A stretch of DNA of 64,000 bases from Oscillospiraceae bacterium (GTDB lineage Bacteria; Bacillota; Clostridia; Oscillospirales; CAG-272). The DNA is taken from positions 1 through 64,000 of the forward strand of contig SVSG01000005.1 in NCBI GenBank assembly GCA_015064415.1. Direction: 5' to 3'. This document shows, in pieces, positions 24,238-39,200 of the stretch. The notes beneath the pieces are model-generated. The model saw only the letters and a list, made by a program, of their open reading frames with translations, was not told where the DNA came from and searched no databases. The translations under genes were made by a program, and so were the position numbers. Numbering within the stretch: position 1 is the stretch's first letter; the number at the start of each line of letters is the position of its first letter.

Positions 24238-27200
24238 ATGAACGTATTGAAAAGACGTGCACTAATCCTCACCCTCCTTGTGCTGTGCCTGTTTGGTTTA
24301 ACCATTCTGGGCGCATCCGCTGCTGTGGATACCGCTGCCACTGGTACCACAACGCAGGAGACAGGATCCGTCGCATCTGCCACCGTCACGGTAGGCACGG
24401 CTGAGCAGCCACAGGTGTATTATTACACCGACCTGGCAACAGCCATTGCCGAAGCGGACGATGGTACAACCGTTACTCTGTTGAGCAACGTCAATGTCAC
24501 CTCTGCCATCACGGTTGAGGGCAAGACGTTGACCATCGAGGGTGCAAACGCCGACATTCAGTTGACGGCACCTGCCAAGACCCTTATGTTCAACATCGGT
24601 AACAATGCACACGTAACCTTCAAGAACATCAAGGTCACCACTGACCGTTTTGTCACTTTCCGACAAAACACAACAGATGCCAGCGCGTCCTTGACCTTGG
24701 ATGCGGGTGCTCACGTCACCAACATAGACCTTGCTGTCGATAATGACGTCTTGATCTACAACAGCCTAGCAACAGCCAACATCACCATTAACATCAAGGC
24801 AAATGCTTCCGTCATTGTGAAATCGCTGACAGAGGTCGCTCCTGCCTATGCGACGATCTTGTCCAGCAACGGTGTAAGCACGACCTTGAATGTTTGGGGT
24901 ACGTTGAAAAACATTGCTACTACTCCGGACGGCAAGAATGCACAGGTTTACGTAGTCAAGGGTGCCACCCAAAACGGAACGCTGAATGTTTACGACGGTG
25001 CTATCATTGAGGGCACTTCCGACAACACCACGCATAACGGCAAATACTCTGGTATTGTTTACTATTCGCAAGGTGTGAAGAACGCCATTAACATCTACGG
25101 CGGTACCATCACCGTCCACGGTGCTACAGGATTGGCTTTCACGGGCGATGGTTCCTCTACCACTGTCAACATTTCCGGTGGTACGATCAACAACGCCGAG
25201 GCAGAGTATCCGATGTTCTTCGGCGCAAGCCTGACCGCAACCATTTCCGGTACCGATACTGTAAAGCCCAAGTTTAACGTAACCCAGAAGCTGCTTGCCT
25301 CCGGCACGCTGAACACCGCTGTCAATGCATTTAATAAGGAAGATTGTTCCATTGCAAGCACGCTTGGCTTCGCAGTTCTGCTTGAAAGCAACAAGACTGC
25401 TTATACTGGGCTCACCTCTGCAGTGCGTGATGCAATTGCCGCTGAAGACACCTTGTACCTCTTGAGTAACATCACCAGTAACGTCAGCTTCTATGGAACT
25501 AATGCTGACCTCACGACCAGGGGTATATTGGAAAACAAGAAATTGACCATCACCAGTTTTGGTGACACCAAGTTTACTTGGACGACAACCATCAAAGCGA
25601 ATGGTGTTCTCTTCTACATTGGCTCCAACACGCACCTGATTATCGACAACGTTATTATAAATGCCGGTTGCCGTTTCATGCGATTCGAGAGCAACGGTGA
25701 TGGTGACGGTACCTTTATGAAGGTCGATATCCTGAGCAAGGCCGAGATCTACGCGACGCCCAATACGGATGGAAACTTCATTTACTACGGTGCCGATCGT
25801 GTTCTGACCATGAACATTGAAGATGGTGCCATCATCCAGCGCAAGGGCGATTGCAGCCTTGCTAAGGCCAATCTCATCGTTTTGAACAACGAGTTTGCCG
25901 AAGGATCTGTCATTAATATTAAAGGTAAACTCTCGGACATTACCAATTTCACAGGCACCGGCGCCCGTGAGTCTAATCTGTTTGTCCACAAATACAAGAA
26001 CCTGACGGTTAACATTTACTCCACTGCGGTTCTTGAAGTCGCTTTGACTAAGACCGACGCATCGGCCACCATCAATGCCACGCGTTTCTCCAATAGTGGC
26101 ACAACGCACTTTGAGAACGATACCGCTGCCGTTTATATGGGTGCTCCTGTTCGTTTGGGGACCACCGTAGGCGGCAACTTGGGCACTGTCTATTTCGAAA
26201 CTCTTGCCGAGGCTATCGCAGCCATTCCCGCAAACGGCAAGGGCACCATCACCTTGCTTGCCAACACCACCGTTTCCGCTACGCTTACCATTGCCAACAA
26301 GGAAGTTACCTTGACCGGCGCTGACGGCGTAACGCTGACGATGTCCGGTTCTCCTGCCTTTATTCTCGGCAACAATTCCCACCTTGTGATCGACGATCTT
26401 AAGGTCGTAGCCACAAAGGCATTTGTCTCCGTCGAGAACACCGATACCTCCAGCACCGCTACGCTTGATCTTGAAAGCGGTGCCGAGATTGAAATCACCA
26501 ACTACACCAGCGGCTATTTCCTTCAGGCCGCCATGAGTGCCAACACGGGCAAGCTGACTGTAAACATTAAGAATGGTTCTTCGCTGAAACTTCTTTCTAA
26601 CGGTACGGTCTCCGCTGCTTCTCAGGGCCTGTTCCGCTTCTATTCCAATAGCAGCAACGCCTACTCTGTTGCTTCCGGCAGTACCATTAACGTTGACGGC
26701 ACAATCATTTATGGTTTGACTTTCAACGCTACGGGCACTGCGAGCACCAACCGTGCAGCCATGTTCAAGATGTCTGACAATACGGTTACGTTGAACTTTA
26801 CCTCCAACGCAAACGTAGAGCTGGCTCACGTCAACGCTCTGCCCGGCACTTGGAACGCCATCGCTTGCATTGAAAGCAAAGCAAGCGTCAACATCGATGG
26901 TGGCACCTTCAAGATCCCCGCTGGCTGTGGCTTGATTGGTTATAACGGCGAAAACTTTGCCGGTACCTATGTGATCAAGAACAACCCCTCCTTCACGACT
27001 GTTGATGGCTGGTTGATCTATGACTACTGCAAAGCGACCGACGGTGTACTGACCGGTTGGCAGAAATCCGCAGTCACTTTCCAGAATGTCGATCTTGGTG
27101 CAACCAACATTTCTTATAATGGCCGTATGACCAAGGTCACCCTTGTGAACGTTGGCTTCAAGGACGAGGCAACCGCTATTGCCAACTACGCCACCGTTCG

Positions 27201-30200
27201 CGTGGGCGATGACGTCACCAAGGGTTATTACAACAATTTTGCAACCGCATATAGCGCCGCAAAGTCCGGTGATACCATCTACGTGCTTGCCAACATCTCC
27301 ATTGGCACCACTTACGTAGAAAATAAGGTCATCACCATCAAGGGTGTGGGCGACGTTACTTTGAGCAACTCTAGCACTGATACGAGCACTGTTCTGTTCG
27401 ACTTGTTCGACGGTGCTGACCTCACCTTCTCTACCATTAACCTTAATATCACCAACCGTTTCCTGCGCAGCCGTTCCGGTGCTGCTAAGGTGACCTTCGC
27501 CAGCGGCGCTAAGGTGACCTCCACAAACGCCATCTTCTTCTACGCAAACTCTTATGCCCTGGATGTAACCACCACCATGGTCTTTGATTTCCAGGCAGGA
27601 TCCGAAATCGACTCCAAGGCAACTAATCTGATCTACCACAACCAGACTGTTGACACCAACGGCGATGGAGTGGGAGACGCCTCGCGTGTTTTGAATGCCA
27701 CCATCAAGATCGCAGGTAAGCTGAAGCTTTCCTCCACCGCTGACGGTGCTATCGCGAAGGACAGCAACCAAAACGGTACGTACATTGTTTATTACGATGC
27801 TACTACTGCCAACGTTACTTGCTCCGCTGCAAGATGGTTCTATCTGCACGAAAATAATAGTGTAGTTTACGTAACCGGCTTTGCAACGGTTGCAGATGCA
27901 GATGCATTTGCAAATACTGCGGGACTTTCCATCCGTTCCGGCGATAAGATCGGCGAGGGCGTATGGCTTCCCTACACCGGCTTCACCGGACAGATGCATC
28001 AGGTCGCTATCGATGTTCTGCCCGAGGGCGAGGACACCATTTACCTCCTTAAGGACATTGCTTCTATTTACGCTACTCTCCACTTCCGTGATCGCGAGAC
28101 CATTAAGATCGTAGGTGCAAAGGCTGACGGTACGACCGCTGTGATCAACTTCCAGGGCGATGCACAGCGCGCTCAGATCTATGACGGCACCGAGCTGATC
28201 ATCGACGGCGTAACCTTGAATGCCAACACCAAGGCAGGTGTGGCAAACGTAGCAACCGATCAGACATACGGTCGTATCTTCCAGATCAACGGCGGCAAGC
28301 TGACGCTGAAGAATCTGACGCTGAACGCAAACGGCAACAACGAGTACGCTCCCATCAACATCGTGTCCGCCACGAAATCCACCGTTACGCTTGAGAAATG
28401 CACGGTAAATGCAGGTAACGACCTCTTCCGTGTCGGAGGCAGTTCTGCCGTACTTACATCTATCGTAGTGGATAATTCCACGCTCAACGTCACCGCGGAC
28501 ACCACGCTGGATTACAGAAACTCCAACGCTGACACCCGTGTCGACTTCACGGTGAAGAACCAAACCGTTTGGAACAGTGCCGCAGGTCTGTATGTTTATG
28601 GCGCCAAGGGCTTGATCAACGTCACCTTCGAGAACTCTACCTTCACGGGCGGCAGCACCTTTAGTGTTGATTCCCTGGCACAGCCCGCAGACGGCAAGGG
28701 CCTTACCGATGCCGACGGCGAGGGCAACTACGCTCTGGCAATCACCGCGAAAAACATTACCGTAACCACAAGCGGCTATTTCCTCAGATTGAATAGTGCC
28801 TCTTGTGTCGGTAACGTTTCCTTGAACATTGTCGGTACCAAGACCGGCACCGGTGCATCCGCTACGCACTCCAACGTCATCAACGGTGCATTGGCCAACC
28901 TCTCCGGTGCAAACGATCGCGTGCAGATCCGTGCAACCGGTTTGAAGGTGGACGGCGCCGTCTACTCCACGGTCTACATGGTCGGCTCCACAAACACCAT
29001 TGACATGGAGTTTGAGGGCATCACCTTCACGACCTCCGGCAACAATGGCCGAACCTTTAACAGTGAGAGCTCCGCAACTCACACCAACCTGATCATCAAG
29101 ATCAAGGATGCGAACGTGACTGCGGGCGACAAATCCACCTACTCTAACGAGATCAATGCCAAGCAGATCGGCTTCCTGCTCCGTGGCTTCAAGAACGTCA
29201 AGCTGGAGCTGACCGGCATTATTTCCACTCGTCTTCCCCAGGATGTCAGGGGCGCTTTCATTGACGTGCAGACTCCTACTGCAGCCAACACTGCAAACGG
29301 TGTAAGCATTACGCTCACTGATATTGCCATCGACAACCATACTTACGTAATTTCCAACAGCACTCTTGCGTGCGACGTTACCGCTACTGTGGCAAATGTC
29401 AATGCTACCACCACGGACGGTTTCCTTAACGTCCACAAGGATTCCACCCATACTCTGAACGCAACTGTTACGAACTCCACCTACACTGTGGGCGGCAAGA
29501 CGTACAATGCGTCCGGCAAGTATGCCATCACCGGCGCTACCCTGACGCTGAGCGGCTATGCCGATCAGGCAACTGCCGATACCGTTGCCCTGAAGGCAGG
29601 CTACGTGGTACGTACCACTGCCGACGGCGCAACCAACTCTGTGTACTACAGAGCATTTAATGCAGCTGCGATCAACCACGCAACGGCAGACGCCACCAAG
29701 GCAGGCACGATCACTGTGCTGACCAATCTTACCGGTATTACCTTTACGCTGGGTGACGGCGCGGATGATGCCAACTTCAAGCCCTACGACCTTACCATCG
29801 TCGGCGTGAAGCTTCTGGGTGCAACCGCTTGGCCCACGCTCTCTCCCTCCGGCGCTGATGCCATCAAGATGTATGACGGCTCTGACCTTACGTTCCGTAA
29901 CATTACGGTTCAGGCAAGCTTCCGTTGGGTCCGTGTTTACAACACCAAGGGTGTAGCCGATGACTGTAATCTGATCTTCGGTGAAAATTCCACCGCTTTG
30001 ATGAACACCGCTTCCTCTACCACGGAAGACTTCATCTACGCTCAGAACGCCTCTTATACCAACTTCATTGTTGAGCAGGGCGCAGCCATCCGTATGACGC
30101 AGACTGCCGCAACCGGCAGAAAAACCGTAATTGCCTTCAACGGCGCTTACGGTGACGTTATCATCCGCGGTACTGTGGATGCAAACATCACCACGGTAGA

Positions 30201-33200
30201 CGGCGCTACCAATATCTTCTTCTGCCAGATGGGCAGCACCTCCGGCAACCTCATTATAGAATCCACCGCAGTGGTCAACTTCAAGGTTACCGGTGGTTAT
30301 GGTAACTCCTACTTTGTGGGTAGTACCGGTCTCGCAATTATCGATGCTGCTGCCAAGATCAACGGTGCTGTTCTGAATGACACCACCGCCAAGGCAATCG
30401 GTTTCAACATCCGTAACAATGCAGCTGACGGCAAGACCGACTTCTATGCAAACATTATAGGCGCACTCGCATACAAGCATATGAGTGACGTTTCCACCTT
30501 CACTTTGTTGGGCAATGCAAACATTTACGTTTACGAAACCATCAAGGATAAGGAATTCACCATTACTTCTCTTGAGGGTAACAAGTTCACCCTTACCCTT
30601 CCCAGCACCTATGCCGCATTCAATCTCGGTGCTAACACCAAGTTGACGCTTACCAACCTCACGCTGAACCTCGGCGGCAACCGCTTTGCACGCGTAGACG
30701 GCAACACGCACGTTATCTTCGGTGACGGTGCTACCGTAAACTGCTCTGCAGGCATCTTCATCTACTCGAACTCCAATGGTGCTTTTGACATCACCGCAAC
30801 CTATGACTTCCAGGCCGGCTCTGTGATCAACTGGACCTCTGCTTCCGGTAGCATGATCTATCACGACGGCACCAAGGACCTCAACAATGACGGCGACGTC
30901 AAGGATTCCGGCGAAAAGCAAAAGCTGACCCTTAACGTCTACATCTCCGGCGAGATGAACATCTCCTCCACCTCTACCGGTGCGATCACGTACGACAAGA
31001 ACGACAACAGCTCTTATATCGTTTGGATCGACTTCACCACCGCAAAGATCACCTGCACCGCCACGTACTGGTTCTACCATTGCGAGCAAAGAAGCCCTGT
31101 TTACATGACGGGTCTTGACACGATCGAGGAGTATGACGCCGTTGCGCGCAAGACCAGTCTTGCTGTGCGTTCCGGCGCAAAAATCGGCGAGGGCGTATGG
31201 GTTCCCTACACCGGCTTCCGCGGTCAGATCAACCAGGTCGCCATCGACGTTCTGCCCGAGGGCGAGAACACCCTTTACCTGCTTGAGGACATTACTTCCA
31301 TCAACTCCACAATGCACTACAAGGATCGCGACAGCTTCCGCATCGTCAGCAACAAGGCAGACGGTACGCAGGCAACCATCAAGTTCCAAGGTGACGCTTA
31401 CCGCTTCAGAGTATACTCCGGTTCTCCTTTGACTCTTGATAATGTTAACATCATCACCGGAAAGGGCTCCTCGGATGTGGGCAAGCTGTTCCAGTTCCAT
31501 AACGGAACCTCTGCAGTTCCCGCCACGCTGATCCTGACGAACGGTTCGACCCTGACAAGCAAAGTTCCTGCATCCGCACTCAATTTTGCTGACACCACTG
31601 CACTTGTCAAGATCGAGTCCACGGATACCTTGACCAATCTTGATACGTTCGCAGCCTCCTTCGCATTGAAGCTTCGCGTTGTTACTGAAACCGGAGCTAA
31701 CTACTACAACACGCTGTCTCTGCATGCAGCAAATACTGCCACCGCGAACGCTACTAAGGCGGGCACTGTTACCGCTCTGGCAAACTTCTCCGTGGCAAAG
31801 GAATATTTCGTGCTTGGCGACGGCAAGGATGATGCCAACTTCACCACCTACGATCTGACGGTCACCGGTATCAAGGTTGGCTCCGCTACCGAGTATCCCA
31901 CCATCACTGTTTCTCAGGATGGTATCCGTCTGTATGACGGCTCTGACATCACGTTCACCAACGTCAACATCTACTCCAACAACCGTTGGCTGAGAATTTA
32001 CAACACCAAGTGCACGGATCCCTGTGATATCGTCTTCGGCGAGAACGTCACCGCTTCTCAGAAGACCGCCACCTCCAACGATGACTTTATTCTGGTGACC
32101 TCCGGCTCTTACACCAACATCACCGTGGAAGAGGGTGCAACGCTGACCAGAACTCTGACGGCAGCTAACACCACCGCTACGAAGAAGATGTTCTCCGCCG
32201 ACAGCCTTCACGGTACCATTACCATTGCGGGTACTGTCACGTTCAACGCCGCTTGCACATTGAACAGCAATAACAAGCCCACTCCCGCATATCTGTTCGC
32301 CACGAACGGCGCTGACAGCGCTGTGGTCATCAAATCCACCGCAAACGTGAACTTCTCCGCAACCGGTGAATCTGCCGGCTCTTCCATCCTCACCGGCGAC
32401 ACATACGTGACTATTGAAGACGGCGCAACCGTCAACGGCACCACCTACGAGTCCGCTCGTCTTGCCGCACAGCAGTTTGGTCTTGCGGCCGAGTACACGG
32501 ACAAGGCAGACGGCAAGGTCTACTACGTTAACAATGTGGCCTATGCACTGAAGAATGCCAAGGATAAGACTGCCGTTACTCTGCTTCGCGACGCTTCCTT
32601 CAGCGGCGTTATTTCGCTTGAAGGCAGAGAGTTGACGATCGCCAGCATCCCCGGCAGCACCTACACCCTGACGCACACCTCCGGTTGGGCAGCATTCTGG
32701 CTGCTGAGCGACTCCAAGCTGACGCTTGAGAACATTACTCTTACCCTTCAGGTCAACGCCGACTGCAACGGTCGCTTTGCACGTATCGACGGCAGCTCGC
32801 ACGTTATCTTCGGTAACGGCGCTACCGTAAATACCGCCGGTGCGATCTTCATTTACAACAACGGCAACGGTCTTGCAGGCGGCTACGCTTACACCATCGA
32901 CTTCCTTGCCGGCTCCGTGATCAACGCCACCGGTAGCATGAGCAACGGTTTGATCTACCACAACAGTGAATCGGCTGCCAATGCCGACGTCACCGTCAAC
33001 ATTGCCGGTACGATCAACATTCCGACCGCTTCTCCCATCACCAAGGACGCAGACGCGAATGGCAGATACGTCGTGAACTACGATGCAAGCACCGCTGACG
33101 TTACCTGCGGCGCTCCCATCTGGTTCTCTCACAACACTCTTGTTTACTTCAAGAACCTTGAGGGTGACGCTGTAACCGAGTTTGCTCTTGCATGCGGTCT

Positions 33201-36200
33201 TGCCGTCCGTTACGGCGACGTCTACGCATCCGGCATCTATACGCCTATGCTTGACCTCATCCCCGAGGGTGGCTCCGCTATCATTTACATCCTTCAGGAT
33301 GTGAACACATTCTGCACTGCAGCATTCTCCAACAAGACCGTTACTGTCAAGAGCGATCCTGCTGCAGGCATCAACTACTATACTATCACCAGTGTCAGCA
33401 CTGCCCCGATCTTTGCGATCGGCGAAAATGCACACCTCATCCTGGACAACATCAACATCGTATCCGGTTCCTTCATCCGCTTTGAGACTGTCAATGCGGA
33501 CAATGCCACCATTACAGTTGATTTCAACTCTGGTGCGACTGTGACCGCATCCAAGTCCAGCTCCTACCCCAACTTCATTTATGCAACCGGCGCCCAGAAC
33601 AAGCCCGTTCTGCTGACGATCAACGTCAACTCCGGCGCTAAGCTGGGCCGTCCCGCTAACACGTGGGCCGTGACCGGAAGTGACCGTAACTGCTATCTGT
33701 TCAACTTGAACAACTTTGGCACCAATCTTCTTGCCGGTTCTGCCATCAACGTGGCAGGTACGCTGGAAGAGCTGACCTCCTTCGAGGGCACCGGTGCAAG
33801 ACGTAGCTCGATCATCCTTGCCAACAAGGATGCCGACCTTACCGTGAACATCACCCCCGGTGCTGTGTTCAACTACAACGCAGGCACGCACGGCATCAAC
33901 GCTGACGAGGGTATGATCAACACGATTGGTGCTGTGAACATCTCCGGCGGTGCATTCAACCTCTCCGGTGAAACGGATATGCTCGCTCCCTTCTGGCTTG
34001 CATCTACTTCCGTTTATACCTTCACCGGCAACATCGTCTTCAACGCACCTTATCTGACTGAGTTCTTCTACTCTTACAGCTCTGAGGCGAAGGTTTACTT
34101 CGACAATGCAACTTTCCGCACGAACGTTCCTGCAAACATCAAGCTTGAATACGCAAACCGCAATCTGCCCGCTATCACGGTTGTGAACTCTACGTTCACG
34201 AGCGAGCACGTTGCTAACATACTCAATGCAACTGTCACGCTTGACAACGGCAATGCACTTTCCGGTCGTTATGACCTTGCAAGCGCTATCGCACTTGTGG
34301 AAAGCGGCGCAACCATCTACCTGCAGGCAGACTCCATCATTTCCTCCACCATCGTTCTGGACGGCAAGGCAATCACCATTGCTCCCATCGGTGACGAGGC
34401 AATGAAGCTTGCGCTTTACTCCAACACCGTGGGCAAGATGTTCGTTCTGAAGAACGGCGCTTCCCTTACCCTCAACAACCTTACCGTTACCATCACCGCT
34501 GACACGGTCGACCGCAAGGTCGAGACCGCCGGCTCTTTCATCACCGTTGATGAAGCAGAGCCCACCGGTGCTGTGAAGGTTAACCTCAATAACATCAACT
34601 TGACCGCAAGCGCTTCTATTCCCTTCTACTTCGGCGGCAATTCCGTTGTTGAAGTTGCTATCAACGGCGGTTCTTACGTTGGCGAGGGTATGTTCGCAAT
34701 CGGTTACTACGCATCCGAGTCCGAAAAGGGCAAAGGCGACGGCGTTGACGTTACCTCCAACGCAACCGTTACCGTTACTGTTACCGGTACGGAAGACGAG
34801 CACGTTCTGCTGAGAAGAACCGAAGCAGGCGACCAGAACGCCATCATCTTCATCAACTTCGCAGGCAAGGCAGCCAATCACAAGAATCAGGTCGTCTTCA
34901 ACCTTACCCACGCCGACCTTGGTCGCGAGGGTGCAGCTTCTTACACGCATCCCATCTATCTGAGAGGCGCTGCCGCACTGACGCTCAATCAGACCTGCGG
35001 TCAGTTCTACACCGGCGGTTGGCTGATCGGCGGACAGTCCGGTGCTGCTCTCTACGTAACTCTTACCGACGTTGATATGACCTACACCGGCACCAGCTAC
35101 TCGCTGCGTCCTTACGGTGTATCCGGCGCCGGCTCCTACTTCAAGATGGTAGGCGGCTCCGTCAACGCTAACAGAGTTTCTGATTCCGGCTACGTTCTTT
35201 CCTTCAACGCTGATATCGCCGTGTCCTTCACCGGCACGACCTTCAACGTTGCAACCAACGCAACTCTCTTCAGCCGTGAGGGTGGCATTGCTCCTTCCAT
35301 CGTGCTGGACGGCTGTACCTTCAATATGGCAGGTAAGATCGTTACCACCAGCAAGACCATGAACGTTATGGTCAAGGGCGAAACCAAGGTCCTTGAGGGC
35401 GAAGAGCTTGTAGCTATCACCCCCGAGATTGCTTTGGCACGCGGCTTCATCGTTGAGCTTGAAGGCACAAGCGTTTACGCCTCCAACCTGTTCACCGCGT
35501 TTGTGGCAGAGGCCAAGGCAGAGACCAACAAGGTCCTGATCCACGGCAATCTGGCACTCAGCTATCCCATTTATGTCACCAACCAGAACATCACCTTTGC
35601 AGGTGTTGGTGAAAACATCACCATCACTGTAGGTGTCGGTCTGCGTCCGTTCTACATTGAGAACAACTCTACCGTCACCTTCAAGGATCTGACCATCAAC
35701 GCCTACCGCTTCTTCACCTTCAATGCGAGCAACAGCGACGTTCTGACCACCGTTACCCTGGAGAATACGGACGTTATCGTTCCCGACTACTCCAAGGACA
35801 TCGATGCGCTGATCTACAAGGGTCATACCGTTGGTAAGGCCGTTCTGAACATTGATGCAAACTCCTCTATCGTGATGAACTCCTCTGCGGCTCCCGCAAC
35901 TGATAAAACCATCTACGCTCTTATCGCCATCTACAACGGCGAAGGCGCAACCGTCAACGTCTGGGGTACCATTAAGAACCTGATGAAGACGAGCGAGAGC
36001 CAGAACGCGCAGGTCATCTCGATCAAGGGCGCGAAGAACAACGCTACCGTAAACATTTACGACGGTGCTGTGCTGGAGGGCACTTCCTCTTACGGCAAGT
36101 ACACCGGCACGCACGGCGGTAGCTACTGCGGTATCATCTACTTCTCTCAGGGTACCAACACGCTGAACATCGAGGGCGGTACCATCACCGTTCACGGTGT

Positions 36201-39200
36201 CACCGGTCTTGCTTACACCGGCACCACGGCCACAATCAACATTTCCGGCAATGCTGTGATCAACAACGTGGATGCCCAGTACGCGATGTTCTTCGGCGAT
36301 AACCAGACTGCTCACATCACCGGCACTGCTGATGCAAAGCCCGTTATCAACACGCCCGCTAAGCTGATTGCAAGCGGCACGGCTTACGCTTACAACTTCT
36401 TCACCGAGGAAGAGTACGCAACCCTTGCCAAGACGCTTGGCTTCACGGTGCTGCTTGCCAGCTCCAACACGGCATGCACCACTTGGAACGCCACCATGCG
36501 CGACCTGATGGCCGCTGAGGAAACGTTGTATCTGCTGAACAACGTCAGCTCCAGCTCCAACTTCAGCGCAGCTTCTCTCACCGATACGAAGCTGACTATT
36601 ACCAGCTACGGTAATGCGAAGTACACCTGGACGACAACCATCAGAGCGAATGCTGTTCTCTTCTTCGTGGCTTCCAACACGCATCTGATCATCGACAACG
36701 TCATTATGGACGTTGCGGCTCGCTTCATGCGCTTTGAAAGCGACGGCGAGACCGGCACCTCTATGAAGGTCGACATCCTGGGCGGTGCTGAGATCTACGC
36801 ACTTCCCGGCGGCGACGGCAACTTCATCTACTACAGCGCAGACCGTGTTCTGACTATGAACATTGAGGAAGGCGCTATCATCCAGCGCAAGGGTGATTCC
36901 GATGCCGCTACCGGTCACTTGATCAACCTTGGTGCCAACTTCGCCGAGGGCTCCGTGATCAATATCAAGGGTAAGATCTCCGATATCACCAACTACACCG
37001 GTACCGCTACTCGTGGCGGCAACCTCTTCGCAGTTCCCGGTGCAAACGTTGTGGTCAACATCTACAACACCGCAGAGCTTGAAATGGCTCTGACCACCGA
37101 GACCGGCAAGATCGGTGTGGTTCGCTTCGCTCCCGCAGGCCTTGTTTACTTCAAGAACTTCGCCGAGGGCACCGATTACGACAAGCTTGCAACCAGCTAC
37201 GGTCTGGCACTGCGCGCAGATGCTACTGCAACCGCAGACACCGCTTACGCTCGCAACCTTTCCGCTCAGCTGATTGCTCTTGCCGAGAGCAACGGTACGA
37301 TCTACGCTCTCAACGACTTCGTTCTGTCCGCTAACTTCACGATCGATAACAAGAACGTTGTGATCGAGCCCCTGCGCGACGGCATCACGATGACCCAGAG
37401 CGCAACCATCACGCTGATCAACGATTCCTCCCTTACCGTGAAGAATCTTGCGATCGTCTCCAGCGCTTGCTTCATCAACTCCTCTACCGTTACCAACGGT
37501 AACACCATTAAGCTGGAGAACGTAAAGGTCACCACTTCTGCCAAGAAGGACACCGACTTTATCACCGTTACCAACTCCAAGACTGCGATCGAGATCACGA
37601 ACTTTGAGTTCCTTGCCACCGCTAACCGCGTTCGTGTGATCCGCGCAACCACCAACGGTGTTGTAACCTCCTTGAAGGTTACCAACGCTAAGCTGAACAC
37701 CGCCCTCTTCCGTGTGGAAAACACCACGGGCGTGATCGGCTCTGCCGAGGCACCCGCAACGCTTACTGACGTAACCTTTGTTGCTGACGAAGTCATCGGT
37801 TCTGCCTTCATGTACGCTTACAACGCTGCCGCTTACGTGGATATCTTCGGCGGCTCCTACACCGGTCAGTTCATTTACGGCGGTGACAACAACACCAACA
37901 CGTTGCAGATCCGCGTGAATCCCATCGGTGACAAGACCACCACGATCTCTACGCTGACTCCCTCTACGACAAGCCAGTACACGGCACTGATTCACCTGAA
38001 TCCCGCTGCCGCTGCGGACGTGACCCTTTCCTTCCGCAATGCTACGCTGTCTGACGTGGGCGGCAAGAGCGCACTGATCCGCGTGATGAAGACCACCAGA
38101 CTTACCATCTACGTGGATAACACCACTCTGAACGCAAACTCCTTCCTGAATGCATACCACTATTGCACTGTTTACGGTCACTTCAACAGTGCCGCAGAAG
38201 CAAAGACCTTCGGCTTCAACGTACGCCTTGGCGAAAACGTTGGCAAGGGTGTTTACTACTACTTCGTCAACCATGCATTCGAGGCAGCGAAGGACGGCGA
38301 CACCATCTACCTGATGGGCAACGCATCCTCTATCAACGTTGGTATCGACGATACCCTGTTTACCAAGAAGGTACACGTCACCAGTGACGGCGGTCCTTAC
38401 ACGGTCACCACTCTGACGGGTATTGCCTTCTATCTGGGTGACGGCGCTGAGTTGAAGTTCACTAACGTGATCTACGACCTCTCCAACCGTCTTGCCCGTA
38501 TCGACGGCAGCTGCTCGATCATCTTCGGTGCCGGCTCCGTGATGAACCACAAGAACACCATCTTCATTTACAACAACGGTCAGGAATCCGTCAAGGGTGC
38601 CAAGTACACCATCGACATCCAGGCAGGTTCTACCATCAACGCTACCACCGCTCTTGCAAACGGCTTGATCTACCACAACGGCGCGAACACCGCGGATAAT
38701 GAAATTACCGTGAAGATCGCCGGTAAGATCAATATGCCCACCAAGTCTTACATCGTAAGATCTGTTGACAAGAACGGCAGATACCACATCTACTACGATG
38801 CATCCACCGCCGACGTTACCGTTGGTCAGGATCTGTGGTTCTCCAATGTCTTCCTTGGCAACCGCGACGGCGCTATGGCTGACGACGTGCTGTGGGCAAC
38901 CGGCTTCAAGTCTCATGCAGAGGCAGACGAGTTCGGTTACAAGCACGTGGGCGCTTACTTCCGTACCTACGACGCGAACCCCGAGGCAGAGTACGAATAC
39001 AGCTTCGTGCTCCACACGCAGTTCGTTGATGTTATCACCGGTCACCTGACCTCCTACGGCGGCGAGGTTATGATCCTTCGCAGCACGCAGAGCGTTTACG
39101 CCACCAGACACTTCGACTTCGGCGGCGTACTGACCTTCAAGTCCTACAACGGCGCTTACTTCGGTGCTCAGGACGGTGCTTACCGCTTCCGCATCAAAAA